Positions 22,961 to 28,846 of a stretch of DNA of 29,944 nt are shown here, in pieces. This DNA is from JARFQH01 sp041299015. GTDB taxonomy: Bacteria > Desulfobacterota > Desulfobacteria > Desulfobacterales > SG8-13. A model generated the notes under the pieces. That model ran no database searches, was not told the origin of the DNA, and saw only the letters and a program-made list of their open reading frames with translations. Location of the stretch: NCBI GenBank assembly GCA_041299015.1, contig JBFYWB010000010.1, positions 1 through 29,944 of the forward strand, written 5' to 3'. Both the position numbers and the translations under genes were made by a program. Every line of letters starts with the position of its first letter. The first letter of the stretch is position 1.

Positions 22961-23683
22961 TCACGGTCGCAATATCCTCTCGATTTCAGCGGTATAGGTC
23001 CCGTTTTTGCGATAAACGACAAGGGGCGGCGCCACAACCATGCCGGGACGCGCCCCCTTGTGCCCTTCGACCAACACCAGTTTGGCATTGGTGGTGCTGC
23101 CGGAATGAATCATTCGGCAAAATTTGGGTTCGATACCGGCTGCCTGCATCCGGTTCAGGGCTTCGCTCATTCTTTCGGCCGTGTAGACAATAACGAATTT
23201 GCCGCCGGTGCGTAAAACCCGCCGTGCGGCCGCGATGACATCGGGAAGGGTGACCTTGATCTCATGTCGGGCGATGGCGCGCTGCGGATACGGGTTCAGA
23301 CGGCCGCTGGCGGATTTGCGGTAAGGCGGATTCGACACGACCCAGTCGACCGGCCCGGAGAGGTGCGCCGGTTCGAGGCCTTTCATGTCGGCGCACAAAA
23401 TCCGGATGCGGGTCTGCAGGCCGTTGGCGCGGGCGTTGATACGGGCCAGGTCGGCCAGTTCGGGCTGAATTTCAACTCCGACAAGGGTGGTTGCGGTGTG
23501 GCGGTAGGCCAAAATCAGGGCGACGATGCCACACCCTGCGCCCAGATCCAGAACGGTTTCACCGGGACGCGGTCGGATATGGTCGGCGAGGATGACGGCA
23601 TCGATGGAGAACCGATAACCGTCGCGGAATTGACTGACCCGCAATCTTCCATCGAGAAAAGTATCCGCGCTTACTGCTGCCAT
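22961..23683 (-). CDS. TrmN6-type tRNA1(Val) adenine methyltransferase
   Basis: The 240-residue SAM-dependent methyltransferase has the substrate-domain start TFLDGRLRVSQFRDGYRFSIDAVILADHI. SAM motif I is VLDLGAGCGIVALILA (about residues 44-59). Motif II is VGVEIQPELADLARINARANGL. The catalytic N6-adenine motif is NPPY in WVVSNPPYRKSASGRLNPYPQRAIARHE (about residues 118-145). This layout matches YfiC/TrmN6, which methylates A37 of tRNA1(Val), although related proteins have other targets. The DUF721 gene precedes it on the same strand with a 44-base gap. Confidence 0.9.
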   Translation of the reverse strand: MAAVSADTFLDGRLRVSQFRDGYRFSIDAVILADHIRPRPGETVLDLGAGCGIVALILAYRHTATTLVGVEIQPELADLARINARANGLQTRIRILCADMKGLEPAHLSGPVDWVVSNPPYRKSASGRLNPYPQRAIARHEIKVTLPDVIAAARRVLRTGGKFVIVYTAERMSEALNRMQAAGIEPKFCRMIHSGSTTNAKLVLVEGHKGARPGMVVAPPLVVYRKNGTYTAEIERILRP

Positions 23684-23727
23684 GCTTCCGCTACAGCCCT
23701 TTTATAAGGGGTCAGCCGCAACCGACG

Positions 23728-24192
23728 TCATGGGACCGGGCCGATCTTGAAGATGATGTCGGTAATCACGTTTTCTCCCAACGCGTCGTTGACTTTCAGG
23801 ATGATCTCTTCCTTTAGGAAATGGAGGTGGTGCAGCCAAGGTGAACTGTTGACGTGCACCAGCAGGGTCTTTTCCTTCAGAGCGGCCGGACGGGTGTTTT
23901 CGGCAATGATGGCGCCAACGATTTTGTCCCACAGGAGACCGATGCGCCCGATCTCGGCCGCCGTTCGGGGGACGTGACTGTGCAGGATTTTGTCGATGAC
24001 CCGGCCGATCGGAACCGCGGTTTCGGTCTTTTCTCTTTTTTCGATCAATGGTTTCATTCCGGGGTTTCGTTCCGGCGATAACGCCTGCGACAGAATCGGC
24101 AGGCGGTGAACAATTTCTCTTGCGTTCCTTATATAGCCTCGATTTTTATCGAGCGCAACCGTCTTTCGCAAAGACATTTTATCGGCATCCAT
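23728..24192 (-). CDS. DUF721 / DciA-like protein
   Basis: The 154-residue protein contains the DUF721 domain in its C-terminal two thirds: IGRVIDKILHSHVPRTAAEIGRIGLLWDKIVGAIIAENTRPAALKEKTLLVHVNSSPWLHHLHFLKEEIILKVND. The domain is that of DciA, the ancestral loader or partner of replicative helicase DnaB, and of proteins of unknown role. The first 45 residues have no match I recognise. A shorter start at the ATG near 24057 (MKPLIEKREK) is possible, and no strong ribosome site supports either. It is upstream of the trmN6-like gene and divergent from hflK. Confidence 0.82.
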   Translation of the reverse strand: MDADKMSLRKTVALDKNRGYIRNAREIVHRLPILSQALSPERNPGMKPLIEKREKTETAVPIGRVIDKILHSHVPRTAAEIGRIGLLWDKIVGAIIAENTRPAALKEKTLLVHVNSSPWLHHLHFLKEEIILKVNDALGENVITDIIFKIGPVP

Positions 24193-24215
24193 TACGCGCT
24201 TTTTCCGCTTTTTGC

Positions 24216-24243
24216 TTGACTAAAGGGGATACGGCTTTATAGT
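24216..24243 (+). promoter_or_regulatory. Sigma-70 promoter upstream of hflK leader
   Basis: TTGACT at 24216-24221 and TATAGT at 24238-24243 are 16 bases apart (each 5 of 6 matches to consensus). The predicted start is near 24250, about 270 bases before the hflK ATG. The -10 box forms one arm of a 6-bp inverted repeat (TATAGT, ATCGC, ACTATA; 24238-24254), a possible operator. Confidence 0.6.
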
Positions 24244-24249
24244 ATCGCA

Positions 24250-24392
24250 CTATACACATTAAACCGGAGCAGGGACACCTGCGAGCGCTTTGCTGCGGAT
24301 ACGACCCCTGATTACTTCACTCTCGTATAGTAGTAATACTCCCCAGCGGCCTGATTGCATCAGTGGTGGGGATTTGGCTCGGCCATTTTTTT
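24250..24392 (+). ncRNA. Candidate structured small RNA or attenuating leader of hflKC
   Basis: About 143 bases between the promoter and a T7 run (24386-24392) contain no plausible coding frame but several strong hairpins. They are GCAGG/CCTGC (loop GACA) near 24269-24282, ATTACT/AGTAAT near 24311-24337, and CTGAT/ATCAG inside TCCCCA (24340-24345) / TGGGGA (24367-24372). CCGGAGC near 24262 can pair with GCTCGG near 24378 as a closing stem, and TGGC-TCG-GCCA directly precedes the T-run. It matches no family I can name (not SRP RNA, not tmRNA). It could be a free small RNA with an intrinsic terminator, or an attenuator in the hflK leader. Coordinates are approximate. Confidence 0.45.
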
Positions 24393-24520
24393 CGGACAGG
24401 GCTGCTTGTGATCGGATGCCGGTTCCACACAATGAATGGGCCTTTTAACCGTTTACCTCTTACCGCGCTTTCGAACCGCCCATCACTGCGGTTCGGGGGC
24501 CATGGCGACAGGACGGGAAA

Positions 24521-25558
24521 ATGAGTTGGGATTGGGACAAGCTGAAAGACCAGCAGCAGAAAATGGGTGGCGGTGTGCCCCCGAATGTGGAAGATCTCGT
24601 CAAAAAGGTTAAAAATATCAAATTTCCGGGTGGCCCTCTTTTCATTGTCGTTCTTCTGGTCGTTGCAGCCCTGTGGTCGTCGGTCTTCACCGTGAAACAA
24701 GATGAGGTCGGGGTTGTCCAGCTGTTCGGACGATACGTGAGGTCTGCTCAACCGGGCCTGAATTTCAAGCTGCCGCTTGGAATCGAGCGTGTCACCAAGG
24801 TCAACGTCAAGGGTATCCGCACCGAAGAATTCGGTTTCACTTCCGAGGGTGCCCCCGCCCGTTCACGGTTGGTGGCCGGCGAAACCGAGATCGTGGCGCT
24901 GATGCTAACGGGTGACTTGAATGTGGCGGTGGTCCCCTGGATCGTCCAGTACCGCGTCAAGGATCCGTTCAATTTCCTGTTCAAAGTAAACGACAACCGG
25001 CGCTTGCTGGTGGATATGTCCGAGGCCTCGATGCGGTTGGTCGTCGGCGACCGGAGCATCAACGAGGTCATCAACAAGCGCGGAGAGATCGCCATGATCG
25101 CCAGAGACCTCCTGCAGAACGAAATGGATCTGGCCGAATCCGGTATCCATATCGTGACGGTCGAAATGAAGCGGACGAACGTTCCCGTGCCGGTGCAGCC
25201 GTCTTTCAACGAGGTCAACCAGGCGACCCAGGAAAAAGAGCAGTTGATCTACCAGGCCCGAGAGGATTTCAACAAGGCCATACCGGCCGCTCGCGGCGAG
25301 GCTGAGCGCACCATCAGAGCCGCCGAGGGGTATGCGTTGGATCGCATCAACCGTGCAAAGGGTGATGCGGCTCGGTTTACGGCTTTTTACGAAGAATATG
25401 TCAAGGCCAAGGATGTCACCCGGCGCCGGCTCTACCTCGAAACGCTGAACGATGTCTTTCCGAAACTGGGGGAAAAGTTCATCGTCGATCACGATCAGAA
25501 GAATCTGCTGCCGCTCCTCAACCTCGGCAAACAAAAAAAGAACGGGATTGCGCAATGA
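24521..25558 (+). CDS. hflK: FtsH protease modulator HflK (SPFH/band 7)
   Basis: The 345-residue inner-membrane protein has a cytosolic start (MSWDWDKLKDQQQK), one membrane segment (GPLFIVVLLVVAALWSSVF, about residues 38-56) and a periplasmic SPFH domain beginning VKQDEVGVVQLFGRYV. The C-terminal half is helical coiled coil (TQEKEQLIYQAREDFNKAIPAARGEAERTI). With HflC it encloses the AAA protease FtsH in a membrane vault and modulates it. The ribosome site AGGACGGG is eight bases before the ATG. Its stop overlaps the hflC start by four bases (ATGA). The glycine-rich cytosolic tail of E. coli HflK is much reduced here. Confidence 0.95.
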   Translation: MSWDWDKLKDQQQKMGGGVPPNVEDLVKKVKNIKFPGGPLFIVVLLVVAALWSSVFTVKQDEVGVVQLFGRYVRSAQPGLNFKLPLGIERVTKVNVKGIRTEEFGFTSEGAPARSRLVAGETEIVALMLTGDLNVAVVPWIVQYRVKDPFNFLFKVNDNRRLLVDMSEASMRLVVGDRSINEVINKRGEIAMIARDLLQNEMDLAESGIHIVTVEMKRTNVPVPVQPSFNEVNQATQEKEQLIYQAREDFNKAIPAARGEAERTIRAAEGYALDRINRAKGDAARFTAFYEEYVKAKDVTRRRLYLETLNDVFPKLGEKFIVDHDQKNLLPLLNLGKQKKNGIAQ

Positions 25559-26499
25559 AATCAAAAGGTCCGATCCTTATCATTCTGCTGCTGGTCGCCG
25601 GCGTTATCGCTTACCAGGCGGCTTACATCGTAGACGAAACCGAACAGGTGGTGGTGACGCAGTTCGGCAGGATTGTCGGCTCCCCGGTCATATCTCCGGG
25701 TCTCAAGTTCAAGGTGCCCTTTATCCAGACGGCGAACTACTTTCCGAAGAATTTATTGACCTGGGACGGCGATCCGGGTCAGATCCCGACGCTGGACAAA
25801 ACCTTCATCTACGTGGATGCGTTCGCAAGATGGAAGATCGTCGATCCGGTGAAATTCTTTCAGACCGTCAACAATCCGTTCAACGCCATCGGCCGCCTCA
25901 ACGACATCATCGACCCGGCGGTGCGCGATTTCATCACCTCAAACCGACTCATCGAGGTGGTCCGTAACAGCAACCGCGAACTGGATATTTCCGAGATCGG
26001 GCGCGAAGACGAGCAGCGCGAGCGCCGGCCCTTGCTGGCGGTCAATTACGGCCGGCAGTTTATCACCGAGGGTATCCTGAAACAATCGCAGCCCAAACTG
26101 GCACAGTTCGGCATCGAACTGGTCGACGTCAAAATCAAGCGGATCAATTATGTCGAGGAGGTGCGCCAGTCCGTTTACGACCGCATGATAGCGGAACGAA
26201 GACAAATCGCTGAAAAGTTCCGGTCGGAAGGCAGGGGTGAGGCCCAGAGCATACTGGGGGACAAGGAACGCGAGCTGAAACTGATTACTTCCGAAGCCTA
26301 TCGCATAGCCCAGGAATTGAAAGGCAAGGCCGACGCCGAGTCCACAAGGCTCTATGCCGAGGCTTTCGGGGTGGACCCGGTATTTTATTCATTTCTCCGC
26401 ACGCTTGAGATCTACCGCGAAGCGCTGGACGAGAAAAACTCGCTCGTGCTTTCCACCGATTCGGAATTCCTAAAATATTTCAAGGGGTTGCCCGAGTAA
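25555..26499 (+). CDS. hflC: FtsH protease modulator HflC (SPFH/band 7)
   Basis: The 314-residue partner of HflK has a short N-terminus, one membrane segment (GPILIILLLVAGVIAYQAAYIV, residues 4-25), then the SPFH domain starting VDETEQVVVTQFGRIVGSPVISPGLKFKVPF. The long helix (VRQSVYDRMIAERRQIAEKFRSEGRGEAQSI) and the C-terminal YRIAQELKGKADAESTRLYAEAFG...FYSFLRTLEIYREAL are typical of HflC. It is translated in coupling with hflK. A perfect bidirectional terminator follows 18 bases after the stop. The neighbouring hflX of enterics is absent. Confidence 0.95.
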   Translation: MKSKGPILIILLLVAGVIAYQAAYIVDETEQVVVTQFGRIVGSPVISPGLKFKVPFIQTANYFPKNLLTWDGDPGQIPTLDKTFIYVDAFARWKIVDPVKFFQTVNNPFNAIGRLNDIIDPAVRDFITSNRLIEVVRNSNRELDISEIGREDEQRERRPLLAVNYGRQFITEGILKQSQPKLAQFGIELVDVKIKRINYVEEVRQSVYDRMIAERRQIAEKFRSEGRGEAQSILGDKERELKLITSEAYRIAQELKGKADAESTRLYAEAFGVDPVFYSFLRTLEIYREALDEKNSLVLSTDSEFLKYFKGLPE

Positions 26500-26517
26500 G
26501 TCCCGTATTGCCGGCAA

Positions 26518-26561
26518 AAAAAGCCACCGGCCGCTTTTTTTCAGGCGGCCGGTGGCTTTTT
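26518..26561. terminator. Strong bidirectional terminator after hflC
   Basis: AAAAAGCCACCGGCCGC at 26518-26534 and GCGGCCGGTGGCTTTTT at 26545-26561 form a perfect 17-bp stem with a T-rich 10-base loop. Because the arms begin with A5 and end with T5, it terminates plus-strand (hflKC) and minus-strand (COX24-type gene) transcripts alike. Confidence 0.93.
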
Positions 26562-26592
26562 GTAATCAGAGAGAATCGCTGTGCGGCGCACA

Positions 26593-26691
26593 TTATTTGC
26601 CCTTTCGTCTCTGATGGCGTGTTTTGGCCAACAGCTTGCGGTGTTTGTGCTTTCTCATCTTTTTTCTTCGTTTCTTGATAACGCTGCCCAA
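26593..26691 (-). CDS. AURKAIP1/COX24 domain-containing mini-protein (32 aa)
   Basis: The product is 32 residues and extremely basic: it starts (M)GSVIKKRRKKMRKHKHRK and continues LLAKTRHQRRKGK. GSVIKKRRKKM-x-KHKHRKLL-x-KTR-x-QRR is the pattern of bacterial AURKAIP1/COX24-domain proteins, related to the mitoribosomal protein mS38 and to small-subunit protein bS22 of mycobacteria. It probably binds 16S rRNA in the ribosome. The start codon is TTG at 26689-26691, supported by AAAGGAGGT about seven bases upstream and by the family's conserved MGSVIKKRRK start. The terminator at 26518-26561 serves it on this strand. It lies next to, and divergent from, the ribosomal operon rplM-rpsI. It is too short for most gene finders. 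Confidence 0.9.
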   Translation of the reverse strand: MGSVIKKRRKKMRKHKHRKLLAKTRHQRRKGK

Positions 26692-26868
26692 CAGACCACC
26701 TCCTTTCAATTGATCTTTTTAAACGTTGCTGTTTAGCACGATGGTAAAAGGCTTGTCCACTGTTTTTTTTGCGCGATGGACACTGCCCGAGCCTCACCGC
26801 CGCACTCTTTCACGGTGCGCCGATTGGATCGATGCCAGGATCGGTAAGCCCGATTGCCAAAAATAAAC

Positions 26869-26897
26869 TTGACACCCGCAAAAATATTTATTAGAAG
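26869..26897 (+). promoter_or_regulatory. Sigma-70 promoter of rplM-rpsI
   Basis: A perfect TTGACA at 26869-26874 and TAGAAG at 26892-26897 (4 of 6) are 17 bases apart, within an A/T-rich stretch. The predicted start lies about 25 bases before the rplM GTG. Confidence 0.7.
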
Positions 26898-26928
26898 TTG
26901 CGATTCTTTGAGACAGGAGCAAGGTGCC

Positions 26929-27363
26929 GTGAAAAAATATACCTACAGTGCAAAAAATTCGGATAACGAGGGCAAGTGGTGGGTGGTCGATGCGCAAGGC
27001 GCGGTGCTGGGCAGGCTGGCCTCCCAGGTGGCGGCCCGGCTCAGAGGAAAACACAAGCCGCTCTACACCCCGCATGCGGATATGGGTGACGGGGTGATTG
27101 TCGTCAACGCCGACAAGGTGACCCTTTCCGGACGAAAATGGGACCTTAAGACCTACTTTCGCCACAGTGGATACATCGGAGGTCTCAAAGAGATCACCGC
27201 CAAAAAACTCCTCGAGAAAAAACCCGAGGACCTCTTGCGTTTCGCCGTCAGAGGGATGTTGCCCAAGAACCGGCTCGGACGCAAGCTCATCAAAAAGCTG
27301 AAGGTGTACGCCGGCAGCGAACACCCCCACGAGGCTCAGAAGCCCGACGTGTGGACGCTCTAA
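26929..27363 (+). CDS. rplM: 50S ribosomal protein L13
   Basis: The 144-residue ribosomal protein starts at GTG 26929 (MKKYTYSAKNSDNEGKWWVVDAQG). It contains the family core VLGRLASQVAARLRGKHKPLYTPHADMGDGVIVVNADKVTLSGRKW and the C-terminal AVRGMLPKNRLGRKLIKKLKVYAGSEHPHEAQ. An AGGAG site lies nine bases upstream. The open frame extends upstream to 26854 (MPKINLTPAK...), but that start would lie upstream of the -35 box and give an abnormal N-terminus, so it is rejected. L13 is an early assembly protein of the large subunit, and the classic partner of rpsI in one operon. Confidence 0.97.
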   Translation: MKKYTYSAKNSDNEGKWWVVDAQGAVLGRLASQVAARLRGKHKPLYTPHADMGDGVIVVNADKVTLSGRKWDLKTYFRHSGYIGGLKEITAKKLLEKKPEDLLRFAVRGMLPKNRLGRKLIKKLKVYAGSEHPHEAQKPDVWTL

Positions 27364-27390
27364 CCGACCTGTGAAACGGAAAGACGCGCC

Positions 27391-27419
27391 GTTCGACTCA
27401 AGGCCCAACGGCCTTGAAC
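27391..27419 (+). repeat. Intercistronic hairpin between rplM and rpsI
   Basis: CAAGGCC at 27399-27405 pairs with GGCCTTG at 27410-27416 (loop CAAC). GTTC and GAAC flank the stem further out with a four-base bulge. It is not followed by a T-run. It may be a processing, stability or autoregulatory site in the L13-S9 mRNA. Confidence 0.6.
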
Positions 27420-27441
27420 GGGGCGCCACAAGAGGACATTC

Positions 27442-27837
27442 ATGGCTCAAGAAAATATTTTTTACGCGACGGGAAGACGAAAAACGGCGATTGCCAGAAC
27501 ATGGGTGAAACCCGGCACGGGTGAGGTCATTATCAACGATCGTCCGATCGACGATTACTTCAAGGTCGGATCGGCCAAGACTGAGATGCTGCAGCCTTTC
27601 GTCATCACCAACACCACCGGGAAATATGACGTCATGGTGCGGGTTCTCGGCGGCGGCGTCAATGGTCAGTCGGGCGCAATTCGCCTCGGCATCACCAAGG
27701 CCCTGATGCAGATCGATCCCGATTTCCGCCAATCGTTGAAGCGTGCGGGTTTCGTCAAACGCGATCCGCGGGCCAAAGAACGCAAAAAATACGGTCAGCG
27801 TGGGGCCCGGGCACGCTTCCAATTCTCGAAGCGCTAA
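27442..27837 (+). CDS. rpsI: 30S ribosomal protein S9
   Basis: The 131-residue protein has the S9 signatures FYATGRRKTAIARTWVKPGTGEVIINDRPIDDYF and the core GGGVNGQSGAIRLGITKALMQIDP, and the conserved C-terminus RDPRAKERKKYGQRGARARFQFSKR, whose tail reaches the P-site tRNA. An AGAGGA site precedes the ATG. It is the second and last gene of the operon and is followed by a terminator. Confidence 0.98.
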   Translation: MAQENIFYATGRRKTAIARTWVKPGTGEVIINDRPIDDYFKVGSAKTEMLQPFVITNTTGKYDVMVRVLGGGVNGQSGAIRLGITKALMQIDPDFRQSLKRAGFVKRDPRAKERKKYGQRGARARFQFSKR

Positions 27838-27867
27838 AGAATGCGGTGCACACCGCCGATTTGAACA

Positions 27868-27897
27868 GGGGGCCGGGATGATACCCCGCCCCTTTTT
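27868..27897 (+). terminator. Rho-independent terminator after rpsI
   Basis: GGGGGCCGGG and CCCCGCCCC can pair across ATGATA, followed by five T residues at 27893-27897, about 30 bases after the rpsI stop. A second small palindrome (GCGGTG, CA, CACCGC; 27843-27856) lies just before it. Confidence 0.75.
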
Positions 27898-27922
27898 AGC
27901 TTTATTCACTGAATTTCAATAG

Positions 27923-28172
27923 CTTGCCTTCTTTCTGAACTTCATCCCCCTTTGTCGGCGCCATTCTGATGATGATCCCGGCTGTCTTCCTGGCGCTCGT
28001 GCAGACCGACCTACAGACGACGCTGCTTGTGGCGCTGGGCTTCCTTGTCGCCAACACGGTTATCGGACACATTCTGGAGCCTAGGATCATGAGCCGAGGA
28101 CTCGGCATCTCTGCGCTCGTGGTATTCCTTACAGGCATTAAAACGACCATCAACCACGAGGTGGACCCCTGA
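27923..28172 (+). pseudogene. Remnant of an AI-2E family transporter (frameshifted, truncated)
   Basis: Translation gives LAFFLNFIP, then after a one-base shift FVGAILMMIPAVFLALVQT, DLQTTLLVALGFLVANTVIG, and HILEPRIMSRGLGISALVVF. This is the conserved C-terminal region of AI-2E/TqsA/PerM family membrane transporters (usual length about 350 residues). A run of five C at 27946-27950 causes the frameshift between NFIP and FVGA. An in-frame TAG stands before LAFFLN, the whole N-terminal 250 residues are missing, and the normal continuation after ALVVFL (usually FWGW...) is replaced by TGIKTTINHEVDP. It begins just after the rpsI terminator and its open frame ends one base into the response regulator start. 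It therefore appears to be a dead fragment left by a rearrangement. Confidence 0.8.
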
Positions 28173-28843
28173 TGCGACTACTTTTGGTTGAAGACGAAAA
28201 AAAAGTTTCCGCTTTCATTAAAAAAGGCCTTGAAGAGGAGGGATATGCGGTCGACTTGGCTTCAGATGGGGAAGAGGGGCAATTCATGGGGCTTGATGGC
28301 GTTCATGATCTGATTATTTTGGATATCAATCTTCCGGGAAAGGACGGGTTGAGTGTTCTTCAAGAATTGCGCCGAAAGAAGATAACCGCGCCCGTTCTTC
28401 TCCTGACGGTCAGGGCGGCCATCGAGGATAAGGTCATCGGCCTGGATACCGGCGCCGATGACTACCTCACCAAGCCTTTTTCTTTTCAGGAACTGCTGGC
28501 GAGGATCCGAGCATTGATCAGGCGTCAGACGGATGCGGAAAGTCCCCTTCTCAAGGTCGCCGATCTGACGTTAGATCCAGCCCGGCGAAGAGTCTTTCGT
28601 GGAGAGAAGAAGATAGAGCTTACCGCGAAAGAGTTCGCTCTGCTCGACTATTTCATGCGGCATCCTGACCGTGTTCTCACAAGAACAATGATTGCCGAAC
28701 ATGTCTGGGACTATGATTTTGACCCGATGACAAATGTCATTGACGTTTATGTGAATTATCTCAGAAAAAAAATTGAAACCGGTGACGGCCAAAAGTTGAT
28801 CCACACGATTCGAGGGGTCGGCTACGTGCTGAAAGTGGAGTAG
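28172..28843 (+). CDS. OmpR-family response regulator
   Basis: The 223-residue regulator has a receiver domain (MRLLLVEDEKKVSAFIKKGLEEEGYAV) with acidic residues E7, D8, phosphorylation site D51 in LIILDINLPG, T79 and K101 in LTKPF. A winged-helix DNA-binding domain follows (about residues 125-223) with LTAKEFALLDYFMRHPDRVLTRTMI and TNVIDVYVNYLRKKIE...IHTIRGVGYVL. It is closest in feel to CusR/CopR-type metal or envelope stress regulators. The ATG at 28172 overlaps the last base of the upstream pseudogene stop, and GAGGTGG gives the ribosome site. The sensor kinase starts three bases after its stop. The signal is unknown. Confidence 0.95.
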   Translation: MRLLLVEDEKKVSAFIKKGLEEEGYAVDLASDGEEGQFMGLDGVHDLIILDINLPGKDGLSVLQELRRKKITAPVLLLTVRAAIEDKVIGLDTGADDYLTKPFSFQELLARIRALIRRQTDAESPLLKVADLTLDPARRRVFRGEKKIELTAKEFALLDYFMRHPDRVLTRTMIAEHVWDYDFDPMTNVIDVYVNYLRKKIETGDGQKLIHTIRGVGYVLKVE

Positions 28844-28846
28844 CTC

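Noticed and set aside
24317..24751. Minus-strand 144-codon frame over the hflK start
   Set aside because: Antisense to the hflK N-terminus and leader; composition is that of a shadow frame.
26854..26928. Upstream extension of rplM (MPKINLTPAK...)
   Set aside because: It would start before the -35 box of the rplM promoter and add 25 residues not found in L13.
26794..27909. Minus-strand open frame of 371 codons across rplM and rpsI
   Set aside because: It is antisense to two certain ribosomal protein genes, has no recognisable content and covers their promoter and terminator.
27902..28153. Minus-strand 83-codon frame
   Set aside because: It is antisense to the transporter remnant, whose plus-strand translation gives a clear family match.
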